Positions 1-7,506 are shown, numbered from the stretch's first letter. The stretch: DNA of 17,925 bases from an uncultured Coriobacteriaceae bacterium (GCA_900552585.1 USAB01000033.1:1-17925); one strand, 5' to 3'. The notes: generated by a model not told the origin, from the letters alone. Program-made: numbers and translations.

Positions 1-1
1 T

Positions 2-1900
2 GCTCCATTGCGCCGTGTGGCAGCGAACGGTTCCCGGGAGCACGGTTGCCAGTCGCATGCCGGCCGGCAGGCGCAGGGCGGATCGCAATTGCGCGGCGGC
101 CGGCAATCCCGCACCGGACGGCAGCCGAACAACGGCCAGCGGCCCCGTACGGGCAGAACGCAGCCTCAGGGCAGCACCGTCGTAGCAGCGCCGCCGAACC
201 GCGTGCCCTTGCGCCCGGCGCGTCGCGCGGGCGTCAGCAACCAGTACAGCCGCGACAACTGGAAGGCTGTTCGCCAGGCGCAGGCAGGCGCGGCGGACGG
301 CGCCGGTGCATCATGCGCCGCTGCATCGGGGCGAAATGCGCCCCGGGCGAATGCGCCGTCCCAACGCGGCACCGCTACGCGGGGGCGTAATGGGAACAAG
401 CGCCGTGCACCTGCGCTCTTCCGCTCCGAGGCGCCGAAATGGTTCGCGCGGTCGCCCTTGTCCACGAAGGTGCTGGGTGGCGTGGCTGAAGCAAAGCGTT
501 GGAATGCGTTCCGCGCCATCATCGCCATCATCGTGGCGCTGCTTGCCGTTTACTTGGGCGGCGTGGCGCATTACAGCACGTACTTCTACCCGTCGTCGAA
601 TATCGGCCCGGTGGACGTTTCCGGCATGAACGCCGATACGGCGGCGGGCGCGCTGGAGCGAAGTGCAACGGACTACAAGCTGACCGTGACCGGCGACAAC
701 GTCTCGTTCGCGCTGAAGGGGAAACAGGCCGGCCTCGAGCTGGATACGCAGATCATCGCCCAGAATGCCTTCAATGAGAACAATGGTTGGGCGTGGCCTG
801 TCGCAGTGCTGTTCCCGCATGATTATTCCGATGCGCTTTCCGCTTCCACGGACTCTGACAAGCTGGAGCAGAAGGTGAGGGAGGAAGTGGATGCCTATAA
901 CGCCACCGCCACGGCGCCGGTGAATGCTGCCATCAGCTACAACAAGAGTACGGGCGGCTTCCAGATCACGGCGGAGCAGGAAGGCAACACCTTGGACGAA
1001 GATGCCGTCGCAAAGGACGTGGCGGGTGCCATCTCGCAGCTTTCCAGCACGCTGACGCTGACGGACGGCGACTACGAGAAGCCGACGGTTACCAGCGACA
1101 GCGAGAATCTGATCCAGGCTCGGAAAGATGCTGCCACAGTTCTTTCCACGGACTTGAAATTCCAGGTCAAGGGAACCACGGTTACGGAGCTTCTGGGCAC
1201 CACGGCGGCGCAGTGGGTCACGACGGATGACCAGGGCAACCTGGCGTTAGATTCCAGCAAGTACCAGGATTGGTGCAGCAAGATGGCGAAAGAGTACACC
1301 ACGGTCGGATCGAAGCGCACGTTCTCCCGCGCCGACGGCGAGAAGATCACCGTCTCGGGTGGCAACTACGGTTGGGATGTGGACGAGGATACGCTGGCCA
1401 CCACCGTCCACGATGACGTGCTGAAAGGCGCCCAGGAGACGCTTGACCTGCCTATGACCCAGACGGCGGATGCCTACAACGCCGATACGGGTGTGGACTG
1501 GACCAGCTACATCGACGTGGACATCTCCGAACAGCATGCCACGTACTACGATGCGAACGGCAAGGTGCTGTGGGAATCTGACGTGGTCACCGGCGCGCCC
1601 GGCGGCGATACGGACACCTCCACCGGCGTCTACTACATCAACAACAAGGAATCGCCGTCCACGTTGAACGGCTACAATCTGCAGACGGGCAAGAAGAAGT
1701 ACTCCACGAAGGTGAAGTACTGGATGCCGTGGGACGGCAACGTCATCGGCTTCCACGATGCCACGTGGCAGTCGGCATTCGGCGGAACACGTTACAGGGA
1801 CGGCTACGGCTCGAACGGTTGCGTGAACCTGCCGCTGAAAAAGGCGGCGTCGCTCTACAAGCTTGTCAAGGTGGGTACCGTGGTGGTGTCCCACAAGTAA
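2..1900 (+). CDS. Membrane-anchored L,D-transpeptidase (YkuD), 5' end cut by window
   Basis: This enzyme probably makes 3-3 peptidoglycan cross-links or anchors proteins to the wall on the outer face of the membrane. Residues are counted from the TTG at 8. The frame is open to the left edge and no ribosome binding site is visible, so the true start is probably upstream. Residues 1-165 are low complexity, rich in Arg, Gly, Gln and Ala with repeated GRQ units. A single hydrophobic helix lies at about 170-191, giving a type II membrane protein with a basic cytoplasmic tail. About 198-490 resembles the PG_binding_4-type regions that precede YkuD domains (a GPVDVSGMNADTA-like start). The YkuD domain spans about 498-628 and has the catalytic motif with H583 in GFHDATW and C605 in SNGCVNLP. 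The catalytic residues are intact, so the family call is firm; the exact cross-link is not known. Confidence 0.9.
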   Translation, partial: APLRRVAANGSREHGCQSHAGRQAQGGSQLRGGRQSRTGRQPNNGQRPRTGRTQPQGSTVVAAPPNRVPLRPARRAGVSNQYSRDNWKAVRQAQAGAADGAGASCAAASGRNAPRANAPSQRGTATRGRNGNKRRAPALFRSEAPKWFARSPLSTKVLGGVAEAKRWNAFRAIIAIIVALLAVYLGGVAHYSTYFYPSSNIGPVDVSGMNADTAAGALERSATDYKLTVTGDNVSFALKGKQAGLELDTQIIAQNAFNENNGWAWPVAVLFPHDYSDALSASTDSDKLEQKVREEVDAYNATATAPVNAAISYNKSTGGFQITAEQEGNTLDEDAVAKDVAGAISQLSSTLTLTDGDYEKPTVTSDSENLIQARKDAATVLSTDLKFQVKGTTVTELLGTTAAQWVTTDDQGNLALDSSKYQDWCSKMAKEYTTVGSKRTFSRADGEKITVSGGNYGWDVDEDTLATTVHDDVLKGAQETLDLPMTQTADAYNADTGVDWTSYIDVDISEQHATYYDANGKVLWESDVVTGAPGGDTDTSTGVYYINNKESPSTLNGYNLQTGKKKYSTKVKYWMPWDGNVIGFHDATWQSAFGGTRYRDGYGSNGCVNLPLKKAASLYKLVKVGTVVVSHK

Positions 1901-2006
1901 TGCCATTGAATTGTCGCGGCACCCGTTATGGGCGCTACGGCTTTTGCAGGGAAGCTGCGCGCACCGTGTGACCGGGTTGCGCAGTCACCGAGGAAAGGAA
2001 TAAGGA

Positions 2007-3296
2007 ATGCTGTTTTCCGACATCGGTTTCGTTACGGACGAATTCACGTATCAGGAGCATACCTATGTGGGCGTGGCCGACGGCCGCATCGCCTATGTGG
2101 GCACGGAGCGCCCGGCGCAGGATTTCGGCGAAGTCTACGACGGCCGCGGCAAAGTGCTCATGCCCGGTATGGTGAATGCCCACAGCCATGCGCCCATGAC
2201 GCTGATGCGCGGCTATGCCGAGAACCTGGCGCTGGACGACTGGCTGAACATCATGATCTTCCCGTTCGAGGCGCAGATGACGGACGAGGACGTCTATCCG
2301 GCAACGAAGCTGGCCATTGCCGAGATGCTGCGGTTCGGCACCACGTCGTTCTCCGACATGTACTACTTCAACGATGCCCGCAGCCGCGCCATCTTGGAGA
2401 CGGGCATCAAGTGTAACCTGTGCCACACCATCGTAAACTTCGACGGCACGCCGTATGAGGACCTGGACGACGCGGAGCTGAACCGCCGCCTAGTCCGCGA
2501 ATACCACGGCGGTAACAACGGCCGCCTGCTCATCGACATGGGCCTGCATGCGGAATACACGTCGAACCCGACCACGGTTCAGACGTTTGCACAAGCCACG
2601 CGCGAAATGGGTCTTCGCATGCAGGTGCATGTGTCCGAGACGAGCAAGGAGGTTGCGGAATGCAAGGAGCGCCACGATGGCTGCACGCCCGTGCGCTACC
2701 TGTCCGATATGGGGTTGTTCGACAGTCCCACGACGGCGGCGCATTGCGTCTGGCTGGAAGGCGACGACTACGCCATCCTGGCCGAAAAGGGCGTGACCGT
2801 GGCATCGAATCCGGTCTCGAACGCGAAGCTGGGCAGCGGCATCGCAGACTTGCCCGGCCTGCAGAAAGCTGGCGTGCGCGTTGCCATCGGCACCGACGGC
2901 GTCGCCAGCAACAACAATCTGAACATGTTCAAGGACATGACCATGCTGGGCCTTGCGGCGCGAGCGCGCTGGTGCTCGCCAGTGGGCGTGTCCGCATCCG
3001 AGCTGCTGCAGATGGCAACGCTCAACGGCGCGCTGTCGCAAGGACGCCGGGACACGGGATCCATCGCAGAGGGCAAGCGCGCTGACCTGATCGTCTTGGA
3101 CGTTGATGTTCCCTGGATGCAGCCGGTTTCCGACATGCTCACGAACCTGGTGTACTCCGCGCAGGGAAGCGATGTGGTGCTCACCATGGTCGACGGCCAG
3201 GTGCTGTATCGCGATGGCGAATGGCCCACAATCGACGTTGAGCGCGTTTCGTTTGAGACGGCCGAGGCGCGTAAGAGGGTGCTCTCCCGCATCTGA
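2007..3296 (+). CDS. mtaD: Amidohydrolase, 5-methylthioadenosine/S-adenosylhomocysteine deaminase type
   Basis: This is a cytosolic metal-dependent deaminase of 429 residues, the usual family length. It likely converts SAH, MTA or a related adenosine to the inosine form. Amidohydrolase metal and catalytic signatures are all present in order: H59 and H61 (NAHSHAPM), H181 (GLHAEY), H208 and E211 (VHVSET), H246 (AAHCVW) and D297 (IGTDGVASNNN). The last motif is typical of the MtaD/TrzA/AtzB branch. The ATG is preceded by AGGAAAGGAA at 1991-2000. The 106-base gap upstream holds an imperfect palindrome (GTGAC, 11 bases, GTCAC at 1968-1988) and no clear terminator. Substrate preference inside this branch cannot be read from motifs; guanine- or chlorohydrolase-like activities are alternatives. 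Confidence 0.85.
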   Translation: MLFSDIGFVTDEFTYQEHTYVGVADGRIAYVGTERPAQDFGEVYDGRGKVLMPGMVNAHSHAPMTLMRGYAENLALDDWLNIMIFPFEAQMTDEDVYPATKLAIAEMLRFGTTSFSDMYYFNDARSRAILETGIKCNLCHTIVNFDGTPYEDLDDAELNRRLVREYHGGNNGRLLIDMGLHAEYTSNPTTVQTFAQATREMGLRMQVHVSETSKEVAECKERHDGCTPVRYLSDMGLFDSPTTAAHCVWLEGDDYAILAEKGVTVASNPVSNAKLGSGIADLPGLQKAGVRVAIGTDGVASNNNLNMFKDMTMLGLAARARWCSPVGVSASELLQMATLNGALSQGRRDTGSIAEGKRADLIVLDVDVPWMQPVSDMLTNLVYSAQGSDVVLTMVDGQVLYRDGEWPTIDVERVSFETAEARKRVLSRI

Positions 3297-3307
3297 TGCG
3301 ACCAACG

Positions 3308-3341
3308 ACGGGGTTTGCCCCGGCGAACGGTTCGTCCCCGT
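3308..3341 (+). promoter_or_regulatory. Possible structured leader upstream of ilvE
   Basis: ACGGGG at 3308-3313 can pair with CCCCGT at 3336-3341. The same GGGG can instead pair with CCCC at 3318-3321 over a TTTG loop, so the two folds are mutually exclusive. A small CGAA/TTCG hairpin sits at 3324-3334, and a run of A residues follows at 3355-3360. This could be a leader structure or the weak end of the previous transcript. There is no T-tract, T-box signature or branched-chain-rich leader peptide. A weak -10-like TAGAAT lies at 3388-3393 without a recognisable -35. Confidence 0.25.
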
Positions 3342-3422
3342 ATACGACCGCTCGAAAAAACTATCGCATAGTGGAGTGCTCTGGTAGTAGAATCAATGGG
3401 CACATAATGAGGCAACGACAAC

Positions 3423-3440
3423 ATGTCAGCTTGGAGATGA
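3423..3440 (+). other. Candidate five-codon mini-ORF overlapping the ilvE start
   Basis: ATG TCA GCT TGG AGA TGA encodes MSAWR. A TGAGG motif lies 10 bases upstream at 3408-3412. The stop TGA overlaps the ilvE ATG at 3437 as ATGA, the usual layout for translational coupling. The ilvE ATG itself has GGAG directly abutting it with no spacer, a poor site for independent initiation. The mini-ORF could also be chance. Confidence 0.25.
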
Positions 3441-4483
3441 TCTCTTTGGAGAAGAAGGATCTGGATTGGGGCAACCTCGGGTTCGCCTACCAACCCACCG
3501 ACTACAGCTACGTTTGCAATTACAAGAACGGCGCATGGGAAGAGGGCGGCCTGACCACTGACCATTCCGTCGTGCTGTCCGAATGCTCCGGCGTTCTGCA
3601 CTATGCGCAGGAGGTCTTCGAGGGTCTGAAGGCATACACCACCGAAAACGGCGATATCGTGTGCTTCCGCCCCGACCTGAACGCCTCGCGTATGCAGGAT
3701 TCCGCCAAGCGCCTGATTATGCCCCCGTTTCCCGAGGATAAGTTCGTCGATGCCGTGAAGCAGGTCGTCAAGGCGAATGCCGCATGGGTTCCGCCGTTCG
3801 GTTCCGGCGCCACCCTGTACGTGCGCCCGGTCATGTTCGCCACGGGCATCGTCATCGGCGTGTCCCCGGCCGACGAGTACCAGTTCCGCATCTTGGTTAC
3901 CCCGGTGGGTCCGTATTACAGCGGCGGCGTGCGTCCCGTCAAGGTTCGCATCCCCGATTACGACCGTGCCGCGCCGCATGGCACCGGCAATATCAAGGCA
4001 GGTTTGAACTACGCCATGTCGCTGCTGCCCGGTACCATCGCCCACGAGCAGGGCTATGCCGACAACATGTACCTGGATCCGCAGACCCGTACGTACGTTG
4101 AAGAAGCCGGCGGCGCGAACTTCCTGTTCGTCGAGAAGGACGGCACGCTGGTCGTCCCCAAGTCTTTCACGGATTCGATTCTGCCCTCCATCACCCGCCG
4201 TTCGCTGGTCACGGTTGCCCGCGACATGCTGGGCATGAAGGTTGTCGAGCGCCCCGTGAAGTTCGACGAGGTCCGCAACGGCGACTTCGTGGAATGCGGC
4301 ATGTGCGGCACCGCCGCCGTCATCTCCCCGGTCGGCGAAATCGACAACGGCGACGAGAAGATCGTCATGGCAAGCGGCATGGAGGAGACCGGCCCCGTGA
4401 TGCACAAGCTGCGCAACACGCTGACGGACATCCAGTCCGGCAAGATTCAGGGCCCCGACGGCTGGGTTGTGAAGATCTGCTAA
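3437..4483 (+). CDS. ilvE: Branched-chain amino acid aminotransferase
   Basis: This class IV PLP-dependent aminotransferase (348 residues from this start) catalyses the last step of Ile, Leu and Val synthesis and the first step of their breakdown. The PLP lysine is K187 in GTGNIKAGLNYAMS. Other family blocks are EGLKAYTTENG, FRPDLNASRM, GSGATLYVRPVMF, EEAGGANFLFVEK, ILPSITRRSL and ECGMCGTAAVISPVG. The reading frame is open back to 3296, where an ATG overlaps the stop of the preceding deaminase, and another in-frame ATG lies at 3407. I chose 3437 because the protein then begins MISLEKKDLDWGN, which matches where family members start. The residues encoded before it look unlike any homologue. 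Expression may depend on coupling to the mini-ORF at 3423. A strong terminator follows. Confidence 0.9.
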   Translation: MISLEKKDLDWGNLGFAYQPTDYSYVCNYKNGAWEEGGLTTDHSVVLSECSGVLHYAQEVFEGLKAYTTENGDIVCFRPDLNASRMQDSAKRLIMPPFPEDKFVDAVKQVVKANAAWVPPFGSGATLYVRPVMFATGIVIGVSPADEYQFRILVTPVGPYYSGGVRPVKVRIPDYDRAAPHGTGNIKAGLNYAMSLLPGTIAHEQGYADNMYLDPQTRTYVEEAGGANFLFVEKDGTLVVPKSFTDSILPSITRRSLVTVARDMLGMKVVERPVKFDEVRNGDFVECGMCGTAAVISPVGEIDNGDEKIVMASGMEETGPVMHKLRNTLTDIQSGKIQGPDGWVVKIC

Positions 4484-4569
4484 TAGCGCCTGCCCCCGCA
4501 CAAGGCGGCTGCCTGCCGGTTCGCAGCGCACCGCCTAGCCCGGCATTCCGTGACGCACCCGAACACGAA

Positions 4570-4600
4570 AGGCCCCGACATGCGTCGGGGCCTTCTTCTT
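4570..4600 (+). terminator. Rho-independent terminator of ilvE
   Basis: A perfect 10-bp stem (AGGCCCCGAC at 4570-4579 with GTCGGGGCCT at 4584-4593) has the 4-base loop ATGC and is followed by a T-rich tail (TCTTCTT). Confidence 0.9.
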
Positions 4601-4634
4601 GCCCTGGGTCGGCGATATTCTTCCCAAGGCACGG

Positions 4635-4666
4635 AAAAGGGGCTCCCGGCATGTGCCGGAAGCCCC
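4635..4666 (-). terminator. Rho-independent terminator of hpf
   Basis: Read on the minus strand, a GC-rich hairpin (GGGGCT...CCGGCA and partner strand, 4639-4666) is followed by TTTT at 4638-4635. It lies 30 bases past the hpf stop and faces the ilvE terminator. Confidence 0.85.
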
Positions 4667-4695
4667 CCTGACGGTTCGAAACGCGAAGCGCTGCG

Positions 4696-5274
4696 CTATT
4701 CGGCCTTCTGCTTCAACAGGCCGTAGCCGCCGTTGTCACGACGGTACAGGATGCAGAACTCGTTCGAGTCGCGATCGATGAAGCCGTGGAAGTCGTGGCC
4801 CAGCAGGTCAATCTCGATCAGAGCTTCCTCGATGGTTTCGGGCTTGAAGTCGACTTCCTTCTCGCGCACAATCTCGTCGTTATCGGCGGACAGCTCTTCC
4901 ATCAGCTTGTCGAAGTCCGTTTCCGGTTGGCTGGCAGCCAAAATCTCGCCGGCGCCGCCGCGGCGCTGGCGGCGATCGACGACCTTCGTCTTGTACTTGC
5001 GCAGCTGACGGCTTGCCTTTGCGGCGGCAATGTCGATAGCGGCGTACATGTCATCCTCGCGTTCTTCCACGCGGATGGTCTGGCCCTTCGTATGGGCGGT
5101 AATCTCGCATACGCAGGGGGAGGCGTTGGAGGGGTTGCGCTCGGCAAGCAGGACAACGTCTGCGTTCAGCGGGTCGATATCCATGACCTTCAAAGCTGCC
5201 GTTACTTTTTCCTGCGCGTAATCGCGAAGCGCGGGGGTAATCGCAATAGTACGACCGGTGACCGTGATTTCCAT
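4696..5274 (-). CDS. hpf: Long-form ribosome hibernation promoting factor
   Basis: The protein binds the small ribosomal subunit at the decoding site and, in the long form, dimerises 70S ribosomes into inactive 100S particles in slow growth. It has 192 residues from the ATG at 5274, the normal long-HPF size. The N-terminal ribosome-binding domain is about 1-100 (begins MEITVTGRTIAITPALRDYA; basic helix ASRQLRKYKTKVVDRRQRR). A flexible acidic linker follows, then the C-terminal dimerisation domain at about 130-190 with EEALIEIDLLGHDFHGFIDR and YRRDNGGYGLL. An in-frame GTG sits three codons upstream (5283), but AAAGGTGAG is correctly spaced for the ATG. The upstream region toward 5400 has a TATGCT box (5381-5376, minus) with no convincing -35. 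Confidence 0.95.
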   Translation of the reverse strand: MEITVTGRTIAITPALRDYAQEKVTAALKVMDIDPLNADVVLLAERNPSNASPCVCEITAHTKGQTIRVEEREDDMYAAIDIAAAKASRQLRKYKTKVVDRRQRRGGAGEILAASQPETDFDKLMEELSADNDEIVREKEVDFKPETIEEALIEIDLLGHDFHGFIDRDSNEFCILYRRDNGGYGLLKQKAE

Positions 5275-5496
5275 AGCACTCACCTTTCATAGACGGATAA
5301 AACATTCCAGGGAGGGCTTCGGGATGAGTGTGCGGTGCTGAACCGCCCGACGCCTTCCTCGTGGTTTCTTCATCTAGCATAACGCAGTTTTCCGCAAAAA
5401 CGGTCGAACCCGCGTTTTTATTCCCTGCGGCTTTCCCGAGGATCATTGCCGCGCCCGGTGTACGCGCCCGTTGCGTCGGCGGCCGATCGGGCGCGC

Positions 5497-5502
5497 TACA
5501 AT
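5497..5502 (+). promoter_or_regulatory. Candidate -10 box for the RNA methyltransferase gene
   Basis: TACAAT at 5497-5502 would start transcription near 5509, about 30 bases before the ATG at 5539. The best -35-like TTGCGT (5471-5476) is 20 bases away, longer than ideal. Confidence 0.4.
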
Positions 5503-5538
5503 GCAGGTCGTATTCGCATCGACTGGCAGGAACGGCAG

Positions 5539-6393
5539 ATGGACATTGTACAAATCGCATCGCTCGATCAGGATTGCGTGGCGCCGTATGTGCGCCTGAC
5601 CGAGCGGCAGCTGCGCAGCAAGCTGGAACCAGAGAAGGGCATCTTCATCGCGGAATCCCCGAAGGTCATCGCCCGCGCGCTGGATGCGGGCATGCGGGCG
5701 CAGTCGTTTCTCATGGAGCGCCGCTGGCTGGAGACGGCCGCCCCGCTTGTGGCGCAGGCGGAAGCCCAAGCGGGCGAGTCCGTGCCCGTGTACACGGGGG
5801 AGCCCGACATGTTGGCGCATATCACCGGGTTCCGGCTGACGCGCGGCGTGCTCTGCGCCATGAGCCGCCCGAAGTTGCCTGCCGTGGAGGAGCTGCTGCA
5901 GGATGCGCATCGCGTGGCGGTGCTGGAGGGCATCGTGGACCATACGAACGTCGGCGCGGCGTTTCGCTCGGCGGCGGCGCTGGACGTGGACGCCGTGCTT
6001 GTGACCCCGACGTGCTGCGATCCGCTGTACCGCCGGGCGGTGCGCGTTTCCATGGGCACCGTGTTCCAGGTTCCGTGGACGCGCATCGGGTCCGAGGCGT
6101 CCGACTGGCCGCAGGTGGGCATGGCACGCCTGCATGCCGCCGGCTTCAAGACCGCGGCGTTCGCGCTTGCCGACGACGCGCTGCTGCTGGGAGACCCGCG
6201 CCTGCAGGCGGAGGACCGCCTTGCCCTGGTGTTCGGCACGGAGGGTGATGGCCTGGCACGATCCACCATCGCCTCGTGCGACTACGTGGTGAAGATTCCC
6301 ATGGCGCATCACGTGGACTCGCTGAACGTGGCGGCTGCCACGGCGGTGGCGTTCTGGCAGCTGTGCGACCACGCGCGGCACGCTGGTCAGTGA
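5539..6393 (+). CDS. SpoU/TrmH-family RNA 2'-O-methyltransferase
   Basis: A SAM-dependent SPOUT methyltransferase of 284 residues that likely 2'-O-methylates a ribose in rRNA or tRNA. The N-terminal part (about 1-115, with LRSKLEPEKGIFIAESPKVI) matches the substrate-binding region of these enzymes. The three SPOUT motifs are intact: motif 1 N137-x-G139 to R143 (HTNVGAAFRSA), motif 2 G233-T-E-G (VFGTEGDGLA) and motif 3 IPMAHHVDSLNVAAA with S261-L-N263. The frame is open back to 5446, but ATG 5539 has AGGA seven bases upstream and gives MDIVQIASLDQD, so the earlier part is probably leader. The gene is divergent from hpf. It is distinct from the rlmB gene at 16820; the modified nucleotide is not predictable here. 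Confidence 0.85.
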   Translation: MDIVQIASLDQDCVAPYVRLTERQLRSKLEPEKGIFIAESPKVIARALDAGMRAQSFLMERRWLETAAPLVAQAEAQAGESVPVYTGEPDMLAHITGFRLTRGVLCAMSRPKLPAVEELLQDAHRVAVLEGIVDHTNVGAAFRSAAALDVDAVLVTPTCCDPLYRRAVRVSMGTVFQVPWTRIGSEASDWPQVGMARLHAAGFKTAAFALADDALLLGDPRLQAEDRLALVFGTEGDGLARSTIASCDYVVKIPMAHHVDSLNVAAATAVAFWQLCDHARHAGQ

Positions 6394-6484
6394 GCATGCG
6401 AATGCCGCATTGGGCCATTGCCTGTGCTTGCCGGTGCGAAAAGGCGCCGTTCGCCAATGATTTCAAACGGATTGTGTACTTCTC

Positions 6485-6512
6485 TTGTCGACGGGAATAG
6501 TTGTGCTAATAT
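6485..6512 (+). promoter_or_regulatory. Promoter of tRNA-Pro (and possibly tatA)
   Basis: TTGTCG (-35, 6485-6490) and TAATAT (-10, 6507-6512) are separated by 16 bases, with a TG one base before the -10 (extended -10, TGCTAATAT). The -10 ends 22 bases before the mature tRNA. Confidence 0.7.
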
Positions 6513-6534
6513 ACTCACCGCTGTAATCGGAAGT

Positions 6535-6611
6535 CGGGACGTGGCTCAGCTTGGTAGAGCGCTGCGTTCGGGACGCAGAGGTCGCTGGTTCAAATCCAGT
6601 CGTCCCGACCA
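6535..6611 (+). tRNA. tRNA-Pro (anticodon CGG)
   Basis: This is a 77-base cloverleaf. The acceptor stem CGGGACG (6535-6541) pairs with CGTCCCG (6601-6607), followed by A73 and an encoded CCA. The C1-G72 pair is the bacterial tRNA-Pro identity hallmark. The anticodon arm is CTGCG-TTCGGGA-CGCAG, giving anticodon CGG that reads CCG. The D arm has GCTC...GAGC and the T arm CTGG-TTCAAAT-CCAG. Confidence 0.97.
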
Positions 6612-6678
6612 TCGATTAGTTCGCCTTTGCAGAATTGATTACCTGCGCAAGGCGGCGCAGACAGTGAACGGAGGGCAT

Positions 6679-6921
6679 ATGCCTAAGCTTGGACCATTGG
6701 AAATCGTTGTCATCCTCGTGGTCGTCCTTCTCATCTTCGGACCGAAGAACCTGCCGAAGCTCGGTAGCGCAATCGGCAAGTCGGTGAGGAACCTGCGAGA
6801 GGGAATGAACAGCGGCAAGAAGGATAAGAAGGACGAAGTCAAGGCTGAAGACGTCGTAGAAGAGATCGTCGAAGACAAGCCTTCTCCGAAAGCCCAGAGC
6901 GAAACGAAGTCCGAGGAGTAA
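6679..6921 (+). CDS. tatA: Sec-independent protein translocase subunit TatA
   Basis: An 80-residue TatA/Hcf106-type protein that forms the twin-arginine translocation pore for folded proteins. It has a short N-terminal segment, one membrane helix (about residues 6-20, LEIVVILVVVLLIF), the FGPKNLPKLG hinge, an amphipathic helix (GSAIGKSVRNLREGM) and a charged, disordered tail rich in Lys and Glu. GGAGGG at 6670 precedes the ATG. Longer in-frame starts upstream would run through the tRNA and are not credible. There is no tatC or tatB nearby, so the partner is elsewhere. Only 67 bases separate it from the tRNA, and I see no promoter or T-tract terminator there, so it may share the tRNA promoter. 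Confidence 0.95.
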   Translation: MPKLGPLEIVVILVVVLLIFGPKNLPKLGSAIGKSVRNLREGMNSGKKDKKDEVKAEDVVEEIVEDKPSPKAQSETKSEE

Positions 6922-6958
6922 TTCTCCGGCAGCGTTTGCGACATATCAAAGCAATTCG

Positions 6959-6986
6959 ACATGCCATCCCAAACGGGGTGGCATGT
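6959..6986 (+). terminator. Hairpin between tatA and greA, weak or non-canonical terminator
   Basis: A 12-bp stem (ACATGCCATCCC with GGGGTGGCATGT, one G-T wobble) has the loop AAAC. The downstream bases (TGTTGTGG) are not a proper T-tract, so it may be a weak terminator or an mRNA-stabilising structure. Confidence 0.5.
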
Positions 6987-7033
6987 TGTGGAATCGGGTG
7001 AAATGCCCGGATGTCGAAAGGATGCAATACCGC

Positions 7034-7504
7034 ATGGCTGAATCCGAATATGTGCTTACCAAGGAAGGTAAGAAGCAGCTCGAAGACGAGTTGAACTACC
7101 TGGAGAACGACAAGCGCGCCGAAGTCGGCGAGCGTATTCGCGTCGCCCGCGAATTCGGCGATATCTCCGAGAACTCCGAGTACGACGACGCCAAGAACGA
7201 ATCGGCCATGCTGGAGACGCGCATTGCCGAGATTAACCGCATCCTGTCCGAGGCAACCGTCGTCGAAGGCCCGGTGGACAAGGATACGGTGAGCATCGGC
7301 AGCAAGGTCACGCTGGACTGGGGCGGCAAGGAGCGCGTGTTCACCATCGTGGGCGCTGCGGAGAGCGACATCTCGGTTGGCAAGATTTCGAACGAGTCGC
7401 CCGTGGGAGCAGCCATGATCGGCCATAAGAAGGGCGATGAGATCAGTACCACGGGGCCGACCGGACGCGAGATTAAGTTCACGATCAAGGACATCGAGCA
7501 TTAA
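7034..7504 (+). CDS. greA: Transcription elongation factor GreA
   Basis: GreA enters the RNA polymerase secondary channel and stimulates cleavage of backtracked transcripts. From ATG 7034 it has 156 residues, close to the usual 158. The N-terminal coiled coil covers about 5-75 and carries the tip motif GDISENSEYDDAK, with the acidic residues D43 and E46 that position the catalytic metal. The C-terminal FKBP-like domain has GSKVTL, ISNESPVGAAMIGHKKGD and TIKDIEH. The start begins MAESEYVLTKEG as in homologues, with AAAGGA 11 bases upstream. An alternative ATG at 7022 has no spaced ribosome binding site. The gene is followed at once by its own terminator. Confidence 0.96.
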   Translation: MAESEYVLTKEGKKQLEDELNYLENDKRAEVGERIRVAREFGDISENSEYDDAKNESAMLETRIAEINRILSEATVVEGPVDKDTVSIGSKVTLDWGGKERVFTIVGAAESDISVGKISNESPVGAAMIGHKKGDEISTTGPTGREIKFTIKDIEH

Positions 7505-7506
7505 GG

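Noticed and set aside
1901..2006. Possible SAH riboswitch in front of the MTA/SAH deaminase gene
   Set aside because: GGGCGCTACGG and a later CACCGAGG faintly recall the conserved core, but I could not lay out the required helices and conserved unpaired bases. A covariance-model search (Rfam SAH riboswitch) would decide.
3297..3436. T-box or leader-peptide attenuator for ilvE
   Set aside because: Too short for a T-box, no T-box sequence, and no leader peptide rich in Ile, Leu or Val codons.
2768..4531. 587-residue minus-strand frame across the deaminase and ilvE
   Set aside because: Antisense shadow of two certain genes, typical of GC-rich DNA; no recognisable domain.
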